A stretch of DNA of 64,000 nt from a virus: IMG/VR virus record IMGVR_UViG_3300031952_000002, positions 1 to 64,000 of that record; one strand, given 5' to 3'. Each line of letters starts with the position of its first letter. The first letter of the stretch is position 1. The notes under the pieces are model-generated. The model was given only the letters and a program-made list of their open reading frames with translations. It ran no database searches and was not told the DNA's origin. This document shows, one piece after another, positions 1-9,512 of this stretch. The position numbers and the translations under genes were made by a program.

Positions 1-1576
1 CCCGCACCAACCACACACCTGCGGTTAAGGTTAGAGAGCCCGCATTATAAGTTGTTGCGGTTAAAGCTATTGCAACGTCACTTAAAGTAACTGTAAGCTT
101 CTCCCCAACATACCCAGCGCTAATAGCTGCACCAGTCGTCAAGCCTGGCGCTTGCCCAGCTTTATACAGCCCGCTACTACCGTCTGTGCCCGCGAGACCG
201 AAGCCGACTGGGGAGGATGCTTTAGCTTTGCGTACTCGCCAGCGGTAGGTTTGAATACCTGCATTGTTCCAATCAGTACCAGCAGTACCATATCCACCAG
301 TAGCTGCGGCATATCGACCAAAAGCTACAGTTACGTCTGTACTGTTGACAAAAGCTACATCTAGTCCAACACCAAATGATGTACCGTTTTGGTTTACAAA
401 TGTTAACAAACCATTAGCAAAGTTGGCCGTTTCAATAGGTTGCCAAACACCGCTACTTTTTTGCACCTCTAAAAATAAAACATCATCTGCCTGTATAGGG
501 TATTGAAACCTAACAGCTTTAGTAAAAAATGTTGTTGCCGCACCAGTCGGCATAATACTGCCGTTTGGCCCATATACTGAAGTGGCTATCGTAGCTGCAC
601 CGGTTACTGTAACATCTGAATTTGATACATATTCTTGTTGAGCACCAGCGCCTAAATTTACGGTACCCGACGAAGCCCATTCCGCGATGGGGACCATAAC
701 TTCCACTGTTACTGCCGTGGAAGTGCCTATAGCTGCAGGGAGGGTGTTACTCCAAGCACCCGTTATATTTGGTCCGTACAATTGAATTGCTGTGCTTGTG
801 GCGAGATATGTTGAGCCCACATACACCAAGCCGGTGCTAACATTCGTCCATGCGCAGGTGCCTAGTGTCGGGGTCGCCGATGGCAGTCTAGACGTGTCAA
901 CTGTAAACCCAGTAGGCAGGTTTATTTGTAAGGTGGTTGCTCCCGTTGTGTTAGTTACCGCAACCCTTGCCCGAAGAAGCATGCTACTGCCAATTCTTTG
1001 ATATTGACCTGCTACAGTAGGAGAAGTACCGAAGCCAGACACTGTAAGTATTGAAGAGCAGTTAACCCACTCACTCACCGCCGCGCCCTGTACAGGTATA
1101 CTAGTTCCAACGGTGACGCCACTAAGGTATATCTGCTTGCCTGAGGCAGCAGACTTAAAGCGAATGTTATAGGTAGCGCCTTTAACCAAAGTAACCGAAA
1201 AGTTAAATGGCAAACCAAGGACATTACCAACTAAACTAGGGGCTGGCAAAGTGATCTGGGTAGCTCCTTGCCATAATTCCACGGTCCAGTTACTGGCAGT
1301 TGTGTCATTGGTTTCATAATAAAAACTACACCCAACTAGTTCACCAACGCCATTAGGCACAGTAAAGCTAGTAGCGCCATAGCCGCCACCAGAAGTCACG
1401 TCAATTTTAATACTGGTAGTTCTAATAGGAAAAGCTGGGATAAAAGCCGAAGCCGTATTAGTTGTAACAGTAGCTGATGTACCAGCCCAGCCAGCACTTG
1501 AATCAGATCCAGTAATAAAGTTCAATACGCTTGACGGCGTTTGAGCTAAGGCGTTGATATCAGTAAGTAAAGCCAT
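1..1576 (-). CDS. Tail fibre protein, 3' end outside window
   Basis: The frame is open from an ATG at 1576 through base 1, giving 525 visible codons without the C-terminus. The protein is Thr/Ser/Gly/Ala-rich and apparently all beta, as expected of a trimeric fibre. The last visible residues (about 480-525) contain GAAISAGYVGE followed by SLTLTAGVW. This is the same module that ends the fibre genes at 5350 and 6325 (GAAIASGYIGQ...ITLTPGVW), so the hidden C-terminus is probably the same receptor-facing domain. It lies one base from the upstream gene at 1578. Fibre identity is inferred from composition, paralogy and position; no adhesin target can be read. Confidence 0.75.
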   Translation of the reverse strand, partial: MALLTDINALAQTPSSVLNFITGSDSSAGWAGTSATVTTNTASAFIPAFPIRTTSIKIDVTSGGGYGATSFTVPNGVGELVGCSFYYETNDTTASNWTVELWQGATQITLPAPSLVGNVLGLPFNFSVTLVKGATYNIRFKSAASGKQIYLSGVTVGTSIPVQGAAVSEWVNCSSILTVSGFGTSPTVAGQYQRIGSSMLLRARVAVTNTTGATTLQINLPTGFTVDTSRLPSATPTLGTCAWTNVSTGLVYVGSTYLATSTAIQLYGPNITGAWSNTLPAAIGTSTAVTVEVMVPIAEWASSGTVNLGAGAQQEYVSNSDVTVTGAATIATSVYGPNGSIMPTGAATTFFTKAVRFQYPIQADDVLFLEVQKSSGVWQPIETANFANGLLTFVNQNGTSFGVGLDVAFVNSTDVTVAFGRYAAATGGYGTAGTDWNNAGIQTYRWRVRKAKASSPVGFGLAGTDGSSGLYKAGQAPGLTTGAAISAGYVGEKLTVTLSDVAIALTATTYNAGSLTLTAGVWLVR

Positions 1577-1577
1577 T

Positions 1578-1928
1578 TTATAGCCCCAAGTCTTGTCGAG
1601 TTACTGGTAAGTTCATAACTAGTTTCTTTTCAGTTTGAGACATTTCGTCCCAAGTCTTACTAAGAAGATTAGTCTTTAATAGTGAGGTTGCTTCGGCAAT
1701 TTGTGCAACAGTTACGTAGCTTTGCGCTTCACTAGATTCGGCAGATAATGAATCCCAATAGGATTCAACTGCAGATGCTGTCTCTGATGAAGGCTCTTCT
1801 GAAAACCAAAGCGTCAGTTGATAGTCGGCAGAGTTTCCAACATAAGTTGAAAGTTGAGCCTTTGCCCAAACATCTACTAACTGCAAATTAACGCTGAATA
1901 ATTTCCAAGGAAGTTGAATCGAATACAT
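1578..1928 (-). CDS. Small protein within the fibre operon
   Basis: A 116-residue protein between two large fibre genes, one base from each neighbour, so certainly co-translated. It is acidic in the middle (Glu/Ser-rich, residues 40-80), with Trp residues in the N-terminal third and no signal peptide or membrane segment. A compact gene in this position is often a fibre assembly chaperone or adaptor, but no family motif is recognisable. The functional suggestion rests on context only. Confidence 0.6.
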   Translation of the reverse strand: MYSIQLPWKLFSVNLQLVDVWAKAQLSTYVGNSADYQLTLWFSEEPSSETASAVESYWDSLSAESSEAQSYVTVAQIAEATSLLKTNLLSKTWDEMSQTEKKLVMNLPVTRQDLGL

Positions 1929-1929
1929 A

Positions 1930-4209
1930 TTATAGCTCCTGAACTGTTAAAATTCTTGGCGTGTCTGAAATTGTTCCTGTACCAGATCCAACCGACCAAT
2001 AAACATCAACCTTATGAACTCCAGCACTTACAGGAACAATTGAAGTGAAGGACAATTGCATATCTAGCCCGTTTGTCGCAGACCTATTGTAAGTTCCGTT
2101 ATTAACAACCACTCCATCAACCACAAAAAAGACAGACAGTCTTTGCGGTGTCACACTCACATTCGCAGTTAAAACAGTGAGCATCTGAATAGGATTACCC
2201 GAAGTTTTAATAGTGCAAGACATATCAAGCATGGGTACACCAGGAGATCCAGTAATTGTAGTAGTTTGAGACGAACCAACACCAACTGCCTGAGCCCAAT
2301 TAGTTAAAGTCTTAACCGATGTCGAACTGAATTTTCTGCTATCACCAATCGCGCATGATCCGACAAGTAACGTGTTTTGAATATCACCAGGAAGATTTGA
2401 TTTTGGCGAATGGATTGGACTGATGACATTAAAAGCATCAGCATAGAGAACGTCTGCGGCACCAGTGTTCCATGTTATTCTGAGTTTATGAACACCAAAG
2501 GTGAGATTATTGACCGACCAAAGTCCGCCTGCATAGCCATTAGGATTTGTACCTGCAGCGGTTCCCGACAAAAGGCCAGTCGATGCGTTATACGTTAGTC
2601 CCGACCCTGTATAGGTAAACGTAGACCCAGTAGCTGCGGCTCCATCAATTAAAAACGTATAGTTATAAGCAACGTTGCCTAAAAGCGGCCTATACTCTAT
2701 ACCAGTGCCGACAAACGTTAACTCAACATATGAAGCAGACGTGTTGCTTCGAATATTAAACCCACCAGCAAATCCAGTGTCAAACGCCTGAATCGCCCAT
2801 GTCCCTGAATAAACAGCTTCCCTTATAAGCATTTTCCGCAATACCCCAGGAGAAACCACTGCGGCACTTCCGTAAGTTATATTTGGACTATAGTCGGCCA
2901 TATCATAATAATCAGCCAACTCAACACATCCTGCAGGCAAAGCTGGCTTAGATGGACCGTAAATCGTAAAAGACCTAAATTGAGGCACATTGTTTACAAA
3001 GGCATTTCTTGTAAATCTGTAGGTATGCGTTCCATAAGGAAGACCTGATACAACTTTTACTCTTGTATATGTGGAAGTTCCTAATCCAGTGGACACGTAA
3101 GCATTCGATGTAACTCCATCAATTAAATGAGTACAGGAATCAAGCGTTCCTGGCTCATTGATATCAATATCAAGGCCAGTCCCGACAAAAGTAAGTGTAA
3201 GAAGAGCGCCACTAGCAAAAAGACTTAAAGAGTCTATCCCATTACTTGTATTCATTCGCGAGTTGTTGGCGACCAAAGTAGTCGTCCCATCATCAAGGGT
3301 GAAAGCTGCGTTAATGTTTGAATTTCCTATTAAAGAAAAATCATCACTACGACCTGCTCCAAACTCTCTGATAGAAATTGTCCTGATCACTTCTTCATTT
3401 GTATGAGACGCAGCCGTCAGGTTTCCTTGTGTTACTTCAGTATAGCGAATGTCTTTCGCAATCGTCCCATCAGATTTCTGATAAACCAAAACATGACCGC
3501 CCTTAGATCCTGCGGTGCCATAGACGTTGGTAAATCCTGAAGTTGGAGAAGATGTTGTCAAAGCTGGAGCGTAAAGACGTTTTCCACCAAGATAGGAAGT
3601 GCCAGGAGTTTGTTGAAGAGTGGAGTTGGTGTTAAGAACTTCGTAGCCGAATAACCTAAATGCTGAAGAGGTTAATTTAACTGTGTGTAAACCCAAAGTA
3701 AGACCTGATACAGCGTTTACTACTGCGTTCATACTATAATTTCTTGAATCTAAAACAAAAGAAAATGATGCTGGCATAAAGTTTGCGCCAGCAGCACCAC
3801 CGTCCACAGCCGCAGTCGCAGAGGTATTATTTCTTACTAATAAATTAAGGCCAGTTCCATAAAAAGTTACTTCAAAATAATCAGTTCCACTAGATGATAG
3901 TTGATTGCCAGCAGCTCCTATGCTTGATGCCCAATCACCCACAAACCTCACCTGATCCATCTGATCATTGATCGGCTTGAATACCATCTCCCCGTTCGGC
4001 CCACTCTCGCCTTGGACTTCCATGATCTGCTGCGTCATCACCCGGCTGATGCCAAACCTTGGCAGTAAGTCTTGACTAAAGTCAGTGCACTGCGCCCTTT
4101 TGACCACGGTCGTATTGGGACAGTTTATTTTTGGCAGATAGACAACAGGGTTTAGCTGGGTGGCTAAAGCGCTATCTACGTCTTTATTAAATACTGATAT
4201 CTTTGACAT
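1930..4209 (-). CDS. Tail fibre/adhesin with three repeated beta domains
   Basis: 759 residues. The N-terminal ~100 residues look like an attachment segment. Three domains of related design follow, recognisable by F-x-GTGL/I (about residues 113, 340 and 500). Each is followed by a hydrophobic strand ending in LxxGxH(T/K)xx (LTLGLHTVKL, LPYGTHTYRF, LTFGVHKLRI). This resembles repeated galactose-binding-like beta-sandwich domains of fibres and glycan-binding proteins. A fourth, more divergent copy may lie at the C-terminus (VPVSAGVHKVDVYW). SD AAAGGAG precedes the ATG. Virion adhesin is the best call; the sugar-binding role is inferred. Confidence 0.7.
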   Translation of the reverse strand: MSKISVFNKDVDSALATQLNPVVYLPKINCPNTTVVKRAQCTDFSQDLLPRFGISRVMTQQIMEVQGESGPNGEMVFKPINDQMDQVRFVGDWASSIGAAGNQLSSSGTDYFEVTFYGTGLNLLVRNNTSATAAVDGGAAGANFMPASFSFVLDSRNYSMNAVVNAVSGLTLGLHTVKLTSSAFRLFGYEVLNTNSTLQQTPGTSYLGGKRLYAPALTTSSPTSGFTNVYGTAGSKGGHVLVYQKSDGTIAKDIRYTEVTQGNLTAASHTNEEVIRTISIREFGAGRSDDFSLIGNSNINAAFTLDDGTTTLVANNSRMNTSNGIDSLSLFASGALLTLTFVGTGLDIDINEPGTLDSCTHLIDGVTSNAYVSTGLGTSTYTRVKVVSGLPYGTHTYRFTRNAFVNNVPQFRSFTIYGPSKPALPAGCVELADYYDMADYSPNITYGSAAVVSPGVLRKMLIREAVYSGTWAIQAFDTGFAGGFNIRSNTSASYVELTFVGTGIEYRPLLGNVAYNYTFLIDGAAATGSTFTYTGSGLTYNASTGLLSGTAAGTNPNGYAGGLWSVNNLTFGVHKLRITWNTGAADVLYADAFNVISPIHSPKSNLPGDIQNTLLVGSCAIGDSRKFSSTSVKTLTNWAQAVGVGSSQTTTITGSPGVPMLDMSCTIKTSGNPIQMLTVLTANVSVTPQRLSVFFVVDGVVVNNGTYNRSATNGLDMQLSFTSIVPVSAGVHKVDVYWSVGSGTGTISDTPRILTVQEL

Positions 4210-4243
4210 ATTTTCGTCTCCTTTGGAGATTATAGATTAGAGA

Positions 4244-5323
4244 TTACAATTCTGCGTCTGCCTGAACAGAAGCTGGAGTTGTTGGAGTAAATAGCCAAAT
4301 AGCTCCTCTTCCTGTGGTTCCAGCGTTGGTGGTCAATACGACCATAGTACTAGTGCTACCTATATAAGTAACAGCGATTCCTGTTGGAGTTAAATCTCCG
4401 CCCTGAGTAACTAAAGTGTTACCAATGTTTGTTGCAGTAAATGACGAAGGGATTGCACGCATACTAACTGGATACAAAACGCTGATACGAGCATTAGTGT
4501 TTGTTGCGTCTATTACTCCACTACCAATTGATGAATAAGTGACATCAGAGTTTTTTTGCCAATAATACCTCTGACACATAGCCAGTTCTTGCTGGATAGT
4601 TCTACCAGCTCTTTTAAACGGCAGGTCGTCGTTAACACCAAAAGAGCCTTGGACCAAAGACACTTGGGCTAGCTGGAAAGTAGCGCCAGTGGTACCAGCC
4701 CAGTTGGTGTTTGTCGTTAGACCTAAATAGTTAGTTCCTTGCCAGGTGTTAGCTACAGCTGTTTGCAAAGAAGATCCAATACCCAGACCAAAGTCTATTT
4801 CTAGTCCTATTGTGTTATTTAGTGCCCATACTCCAGCCTGGTCCATAGTCAAGTTTATTACTTTTTGTTCCCATGTATTGGCCGCGTTAATAACGTATGG
4901 GGCTAAGTAGGTGCGGTTGATATTAGCGTTCCTAAAACACACTGAATAGTTACCAGCCACGCTAGACTTAACCCAAAACTGGAATCTAACTGGCATAGTA
5001 TTTATACTTGCAAAATCAAAACCTTCCATACGGTAAAGCAGCATCATCAACTGACCAGCCGATGGAGTTACCCCTGTACCATTTGTTATCCTGATACTGT
5101 TGGTGCTAGAAAACCCGCTCTGAGCTAGTGTAGGAACATCGGCCACTACAGCATAAGTTGCCGCGTTGGCCGTGTCACGGTACATAGCGAACCGATCAGC
5201 CTGGTATTGGAACACACTAGACCCAACGCTAACGCTTGTGCCACGTTGAGCGAAGTCCATATTCCCGTTTATAATCAGGTTGTTAAACCCATTAAGCTGT
5301 TCTATGCGTGGTGCTAAACCCAT
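4244..5323 (-). CDS. Tail fibre-type protein with 'NLIINGNMDFAQRG' domain
   Basis: 359 residues. Residues 14-50 carry NLIINGNMDFAQRGTS followed by ADRFAMYRD. This hallmark occurs in a widespread phage and prophage structural domain, a jelly-roll resembling carbohydrate-binding modules. The later segment ELAMCQRYYW is also typical of that family. It lies in the fibre operon with a 26-bp gap containing an SD-like AAAGGAC. The family is well known from phage tails. Whether it binds host glycans or only builds structure cannot be decided here. Confidence 0.75.
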   Translation of the reverse strand: MGLAPRIEQLNGFNNLIINGNMDFAQRGTSVSVGSSVFQYQADRFAMYRDTANAATYAVVADVPTLAQSGFSSTNSIRITNGTGVTPSAGQLMMLLYRMEGFDFASINTMPVRFQFWVKSSVAGNYSVCFRNANINRTYLAPYVINAANTWEQKVINLTMDQAGVWALNNTIGLEIDFGLGIGSSLQTAVANTWQGTNYLGLTTNTNWAGTTGATFQLAQVSLVQGSFGVNDDLPFKRAGRTIQQELAMCQRYYWQKNSDVTYSSIGSGVIDATNTNARISVLYPVSMRAIPSSFTATNIGNTLVTQGGDLTPTGIAVTYIGSTSTMVVLTTNAGTTGRGAIWLFTPTTPASVQADAEL

Positions 5324-5349
5324 TATATTAGTCCTTTAGTATTAGTCGG

Positions 5350-6297
5350 TTAGGCGATGCGGACGGCGCGAAGTGTTCCAATAACGTTCACAGTTAAACT
5401 TGCGGCTTGTCCGGTCAACCAATATGGCGTACTTGATGGTATGGTAACTACTATTCCAGAAATGCTGCAAGAGCCATTAGACACTGTACTTGTAGTACAT
5501 GCAGCTGAAGTCTCTCCTGTTAACCAGCCTGTATTGGAAGCTGAGGCTGTTGCTATTCCAGCGTCTAACCCAGCGGTAGTACCTCCTGAGACACGAGCAA
5601 CAAAAGACATAAGCCAAACACCAGGTGTAAGAGTTATTGTCGCAATATTCGTGAATCCAGCGACCGGTACCGATGTCGATGTGGATGTGTTTTTAATTTC
5701 TTGCCCAATATACCCACTAGCTATAGCAGCACCATTGGTCTGGCCAAGCATTAACTGGGGCTGAGTCCAGGTATTAGCCACGTTTTTATAAGCGCTATTT
5801 GATTCAAGTGCGGTAACTCTGTTGGTAAAAGTTAGTCTAGTGGTGTCATTAGGCACAGCGTAAAATGACGCAGTAGTAACTCCAGCTACGTTAGCCAAGG
5901 TGCTAGCCATTACGTCTTGCTGGGTTTGCAGAGTTTGGATTTGAGATTGATAAACGCTAGTAGGCTGAGCTACTGTAAAACCATTAGACACTATAGTAAA
6001 GGTTCGGGCACTAAGGGGATCAGCCAAGTTAAGTCTAACTAGGATACTAAAACCGTTACCAGCATCAACTTCTTGGTAGTCTCCATCAGCCGTAGGGGCA
6101 GCCGTAGCATTACCTACGTTTCTAAGGATTAACTGGCCGTCCAGGTACACCAACACCGCACCGATTTGCTGGGTGGGGTATTGGTTGACCGGGAAAGCTA
6201 AGCTAGTACCAAAGTCAGTTTGGCCAGCGGCTAGGGAACCAGTAGCCACTATTTGTGGAGCTACTGTGGCATTGGTGAATGAACTTAAATTACCCAT
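5350..6297 (-). CDS. Tail fibre protein, shared C-terminal module
   Basis: 315 residues. The N-terminal domain (1-110) contains GAVLVYLDGQLILRNVGN, a pattern common in phage fibre N-termini that dock to a baseplate. A Gln-rich heptad-like stretch (QIQTLQTQQDVMASTLANV, about 120-145) suggests a short trimeric coiled coil. The C-terminal third (NGAAIASGYIGQ...ITLTPGVW) is paralogous to the ends of the genes at 1 and 6325. The intergenic leader before it resembles the leader of the next gene, supporting origin by gene duplication. Confidence 0.7.
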   Translation of the reverse strand: MGNLSSFTNATVAPQIVATGSLAAGQTDFGTSLAFPVNQYPTQQIGAVLVYLDGQLILRNVGNATAAPTADGDYQEVDAGNGFSILVRLNLADPLSARTFTIVSNGFTVAQPTSVYQSQIQTLQTQQDVMASTLANVAGVTTASFYAVPNDTTRLTFTNRVTALESNSAYKNVANTWTQPQLMLGQTNGAAIASGYIGQEIKNTSTSTSVPVAGFTNIATITLTPGVWLMSFVARVSGGTTAGLDAGIATASASNTGWLTGETSAACTTSTVSNGSCSISGIVVTIPSSTPYWLTGQAASLTVNVIGTLRAVRIA

Positions 6298-6324
6298 TTA
6301 TATTAGTCCTTTAGGGCTATTAGT

Positions 6325-7638
6325 TTAGGCTATGCGGGTAGCATAAAAATTGGAATAGAAATTAGTGTCATTCAGATAGTTACCGCCGTTAGAGCCAGCT
6401 ACATCCACGTATACAACCTGTATTTGGTAAGTCTTAGATGAAGGTATATTCACAACAGTTGAAGCCGATACACTCCCTATTGTAAAAACCGAAAGAGCGG
6501 TGACGTTTCTAATATATAGTGAACGTTTGGTGTCTGGCATATCTGCTGAATCTGTAGAGTTAAAAATTCTAGCTGCACTATAAACCTGAAAGTTGATAGT
6601 AGAGCCTGTGGTTGGCTGCAAAGATACAGAGTATTTAATTTCCCATACACCTGGCGTCAGGGTTATAGAACCAACACTTGTATAAGAGGCATTTAGTGCA
6701 GTGCTCGCTGCCATAGTCGCAGCTTTAATCTCCCCAACAAACCCACTAGCTATAGCCGCGCCGTTAGTAGAACCAGGTGTACCACTAGCAGGCAACAAAC
6801 CACCAATAACCTGTGGGACATAAGTAGTAACGCTAGCTGCAGCATAAGCTGTGGTGTCTAGTACCCAAGTAGATCCGTTATACGTCAAAATAACCCAACC
6901 ACCAGTAGTATTACACACCAGAGTTTCGTTAATGGCTAGGCCGTCAATTTTTTGGCCTGCAAAAGGTGCTATGGTAAGATTGTTAGTCCCCCAAGTCCTA
7001 GCAGCATCTGATACTTTAATTGATTGACCAGTAACACCACTAGGCAAAGTCAAGGTATAAGCACTAGACGTTGTGTCAGCTAAATAGTGGTAACCATTCT
7101 GAGCGGTAGTGGCTCCAGCAATAGGTTGAATTACCCAAGTACCTGAAGCACCACCAAAACCGTTTGTATCAAATACCCACTTGGTGCCATCCCACATAAA
7201 TTGGACAAAAGCGCCAATAAGATCACATACTAACGTAGCATTAACGGCTTGACCATCAATAGCTTCGCCTGTAGCTGGGATAACTGTAAGGTTATTGATA
7301 CCCCAGGTGCGGTTGTCATCTGACACTCTGATCACAGCGCCAGTAGAGCCAGCTGGTAAAGTAACGTTAAAGGCTGCCGTAGCCGTGTTACACAAATAAT
7401 GGAAACCAGGGGCAGCTGTGGTGCTAGTTGAAATCAAATTAGTAGTCAAACCGCCACCAACAATAGCTTCCACACCAGCTGAAGTCTTACTGTAGAATTT
7501 GTTGTCAGTCTTAGCGTAAAAGGACAAGTTACCTGCACCAGGGGTAAGCATACTAGCTACGGTACTAAATACGTTAGCGCCATCAATAGCTGTTTGGCCA
7601 GTTGTGCCTGCACCTGATTGAGTTATTACTTTAGCCAT
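6325..7638 (-). CDS. Tail fibre protein with tandem beta repeats
   Basis: 437 residues. Two ~95-residue repeats (about 73-160 and 168-258) share GxHYL, TLPxGxTG, (D/A)xRTWGxNNLT, A(I)DG and WDGTKW/YNGSTW. This fibre-shaft module is common in marine and freshwater phages. The C-terminal ~140 residues (NGAAIASGFVGE...SITLTPGVW) form the module shared with the genes at 1 and 5350, and both complete copies end in RIA. The start at 7638 lies just downstream, in transcriptional sense, of the 41-bp repeat array, so the array may control expression of the distal fibre genes. Confidence 0.72.
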   Translation of the reverse strand: MAKVITQSGAGTTGQTAIDGANVFSTVASMLTPGAGNLSFYAKTDNKFYSKTSAGVEAIVGGGLTTNLISTSTTAAPGFHYLCNTATAAFNVTLPAGSTGAVIRVSDDNRTWGINNLTVIPATGEAIDGQAVNATLVCDLIGAFVQFMWDGTKWVFDTNGFGGASGTWVIQPIAGATTAQNGYHYLADTTSSAYTLTLPSGVTGQSIKVSDAARTWGTNNLTIAPFAGQKIDGLAINETLVCNTTGGWVILTYNGSTWVLDTTAYAAASVTTYVPQVIGGLLPASGTPGSTNGAAIASGFVGEIKAATMAASTALNASYTSVGSITLTPGVWEIKYSVSLQPTTGSTINFQVYSAARIFNSTDSADMPDTKRSLYIRNVTALSVFTIGSVSASTVVNIPSSKTYQIQVVYVDVAGSNGGNYLNDTNFYSNFYATRIA

Positions 7639-7665
7639 AATATACCTTATTAGATCTTTTAGGAG

Positions 7666-7814
7666 TTAAAGTACAACATAACATACTTTATTGAGACATT
7701 TATCACTTAAAGTACAACATAACATACTTTATTGAGACATTTATCACTTAAAGGCTGATATAACATACTTTATTGAGACATTTATCACTTAAAGGCTGAT
7801 ATAACATACTTTAT
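7666..7814. repeat. 41-bp tandem repeat array (3.6 units) with dyad motif
   Basis: Units begin at 7666, 7707, 7748 and 7789 with an exact 41-bp period (about four helical turns). Units 1 and 2 carry AAAGTA-N10-TACTTT at 7668-7689 and 7709-7730. In units 3 and 4 the left half is changed to AAAGGCTGAT but the right half TACTTTA is kept. The same dyad with the same spacing occurs in the 33-bp array at 10738. The array fills the 214-bp gap between two minus-strand fibre genes. It looks like an operator or activator array; no protein-coding content is visible. Confidence 0.85.
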
Positions 7815-7852
7815 CCAGGTTAAAGGCTGGTCTATTATCCCTATAGAGTATA

Positions 7853-8581
7853 TTAGAGACTAGCTGTAGCCCAACCAGACAAATTGAATTGGAACTCTAG
7901 GTCTTGTCCTTGATTTGAGGCTACGTAATTCATGTTAACGTTAGCGCCACTAAGTGTTGGGGTTATAGTACAACCAACGTCATTACCTATTTCTTGGAAT
8001 TGGTGTGTATAGCTAAGGTTACTGCCATCGTTTTGTATTATGTAAGTGCCTTGTTTTTCTTGGCTATAGTTAGGCGTTACTTCAGGGTAAGTTTGTCTGC
8101 GTAGAGTATATACAAAATTGGCGTATGGGAGCAGCAAAGCTGGGTATGTGAAAACTGTGCCTGAGGTGTTGTCTAAGATTTTGTAAGCGAACGTAGCTGA
8201 GTCACCCATAGGGAGCCACAAACCATTAGACTTTTGGAACAGCCCAACTAAGCTGGAATTGAAAGTATAGTTTGTCCCAGGAGGAACTTGTATCCACAAA
8301 TCGCCATCTTTGCCATCAACTTGGACCCAGCCGGTTACTGTAGGGATATTATTGAGGTTTGTAGCTATGCCTGGTATGGTGCTTTTGTATTGGACGCCGA
8401 GGTAGGTCACCGGTTGGTTGAAGCTATATGGCGTAGCACTGTTCCAATCAGTAATACCTTGGATACTACCTGACAATGGAGCCCTTTGTCCAACTAAGAA
8501 AGCTGTCTCACCGTAAAACTGATTAAGATTTCCGGCACCTAGGCGTAATTGTGTAATTTTTTGCGTAGCCAATGGGTTCAC
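7853..8581 (-). CDS. Tail fibre-associated protein with CBM5/12-like module
   Basis: 242 residues. Residues about 45-90 form an aromatic module (WNSATPYSFNQPVTYLGVQY...PTVTGW) with the W...Y...V.Y.G..Y......P.....W pattern of chitin-binding CBM5/12-type domains found in phage fibres. The C-terminal half is beta-rich and ends in LEFQFNLSGW, a typical trimeric fibre tip style. It is preceded by the terminator at 8623-8668 and followed by the repeat array, so it may be an independent transcription unit. Fibre role likely; carbohydrate specificity unknown. Confidence 0.65.
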   Translation of the reverse strand: MNPLATQKITQLRLGAGNLNQFYGETAFLVGQRAPLSGSIQGITDWNSATPYSFNQPVTYLGVQYKSTIPGIATNLNNIPTVTGWVQVDGKDGDLWIQVPPGTNYTFNSSLVGLFQKSNGLWLPMGDSATFAYKILDNTSGTVFTYPALLLPYANFVYTLRRQTYPEVTPNYSQEKQGTYIIQNDGSNLSYTHQFQEIGNDVGCTITPTLSGANVNMNYVASNQGQDLEFQFNLSGWATASL

Positions 8582-8622
8582 CTATAGGGGTTTGGTCCAT
8601 TGGAAAGATTAAGTTTTTGGCG

Positions 8623-8668
8623 TGAAAAAGCCCAGAAATTAATGGCTAAAAATGCCAATAATTCTGGG
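8623..8668 (-). terminator. Rho-independent terminator
   Basis: On the minus strand a long hairpin (CCCAGAATTATTGGC, loop ATTTTTA, GCCATTAATTTCTGGG; one small internal mismatch) is followed by CTTTTTC. It ends the operon 10676-8699. Confidence 0.85.
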
Positions 8669-8698
8669 ACTATGTAAGTCCATGTTATGTCTAGTCTA

Positions 8699-9121
8699 TT
8701 AAAGTATAATCTTTATTTTGTCTGGGAATCTTGCCTTTACAAACCTGATAGACTGGAGTCTTTCATGGTTTGTAGCTGGCACATCCATATTTAAATTTCG
8801 CTTGAAACGATTTTCTTGCGCAATCATTTCATAAAAACATGACAAAGCTGCCATATAACGGTTTTTGCTTAATAGTTGACTAACTTGTTCCATGTCACCA
8901 AAACCGCCAAGATCTTCTTTGTTGTTGTCAATTAGGTTAGTACCATATGCGTCTATTTGGTCGTATTCTAACCCTTTTGACCTAAGCACGCTACCTACAG
9001 CACACACAGCACAAACTTCGCTTTGTTGGTTTCTATCAATAAAGGAACCAGAATAAAGTAGTTTTTCTGTCTTAAGGGCTTTAATTATTTCTTCTTTAGT
9101 GATTACAATTGATTTAGTCAT
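8699..9121 (-). CDS. Conserved-type phage hypothetical protein
   Basis: 140 residues, soluble, with a notable CAVCAVGSVLR segment (residues about 37-47) resembling a catalytic or metal-binding Cys pair seen in several phage proteins of unknown function. The ATGA start overlaps the stop of the upstream gene (9114), indicating translational coupling. It is the last gene before the terminator at 8623-8668. No function can be assigned. Confidence 0.6.
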   Translation of the reverse strand: MTKSIVITKEEIIKALKTEKLLYSGSFIDRNQQSEVCAVCAVGSVLRSKGLEYDQIDAYGTNLIDNNKEDLGGFGDMEQVSQLLSKNRYMAALSCFYEMIAQENRFKRNLNMDVPATNHERLQSIRFVKARFPDKIKIIL

Positions 9122-9512
9122 TAGTTTTCCCTTGGTATCCTAGTGTCCAATATTTAATAGCATCTTGGTCAGTATAAGGGCACTCTGGCTGGTCCGATTG
9201 CGCCCCTTCTTGGTAATAATCGTTAACTGTTTTCCAGTCTTTCTTTTGTTGGTCCTTAGTAGCATTACTTAGTACATACAAAACCAACTCTTCGATAAAC
9301 TGGTCAGACATGTGTTCGGTGTCTATGTGTACTTGGCCTTTTGGGCCTATTTCAAAAATAACTTGCCCAAACCCAATACCATTGGCCGCCCAATCAATAC
9401 CAAAAGCATGCTTAGACATCCAAACACTAGCATGAGTCAGGTCGTACTTTTTGTTGTCAGGTGGATTAGCCACCCCAAAAGCTTTGTCTAATAGATCGTT
9501 ATCATTATTCAT
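9114..9512 (-). CDS. Hypothetical protein
   Basis: 132 residues from the ATG at 9512, which overlaps the end of the lipoprotein gene. A longer frame exists but would run deep into that gene. The protein is soluble with an acidic N-terminus and a Trp/His-containing centre (SVWMSKHAFGIDW). No recognisable family. Coupled by overlap to both neighbours. Confidence 0.6.
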   Translation of the reverse strand: MNNDNDLLDKAFGVANPPDNKKYDLTHASVWMSKHAFGIDWAANGIGFGQVIFEIGPKGQVHIDTEHMSDQFIEELVLYVLSNATKDQQKKDWKTVNDYYQEGAQSDQPECPYTDQDAIKYWTLGYQGKTND

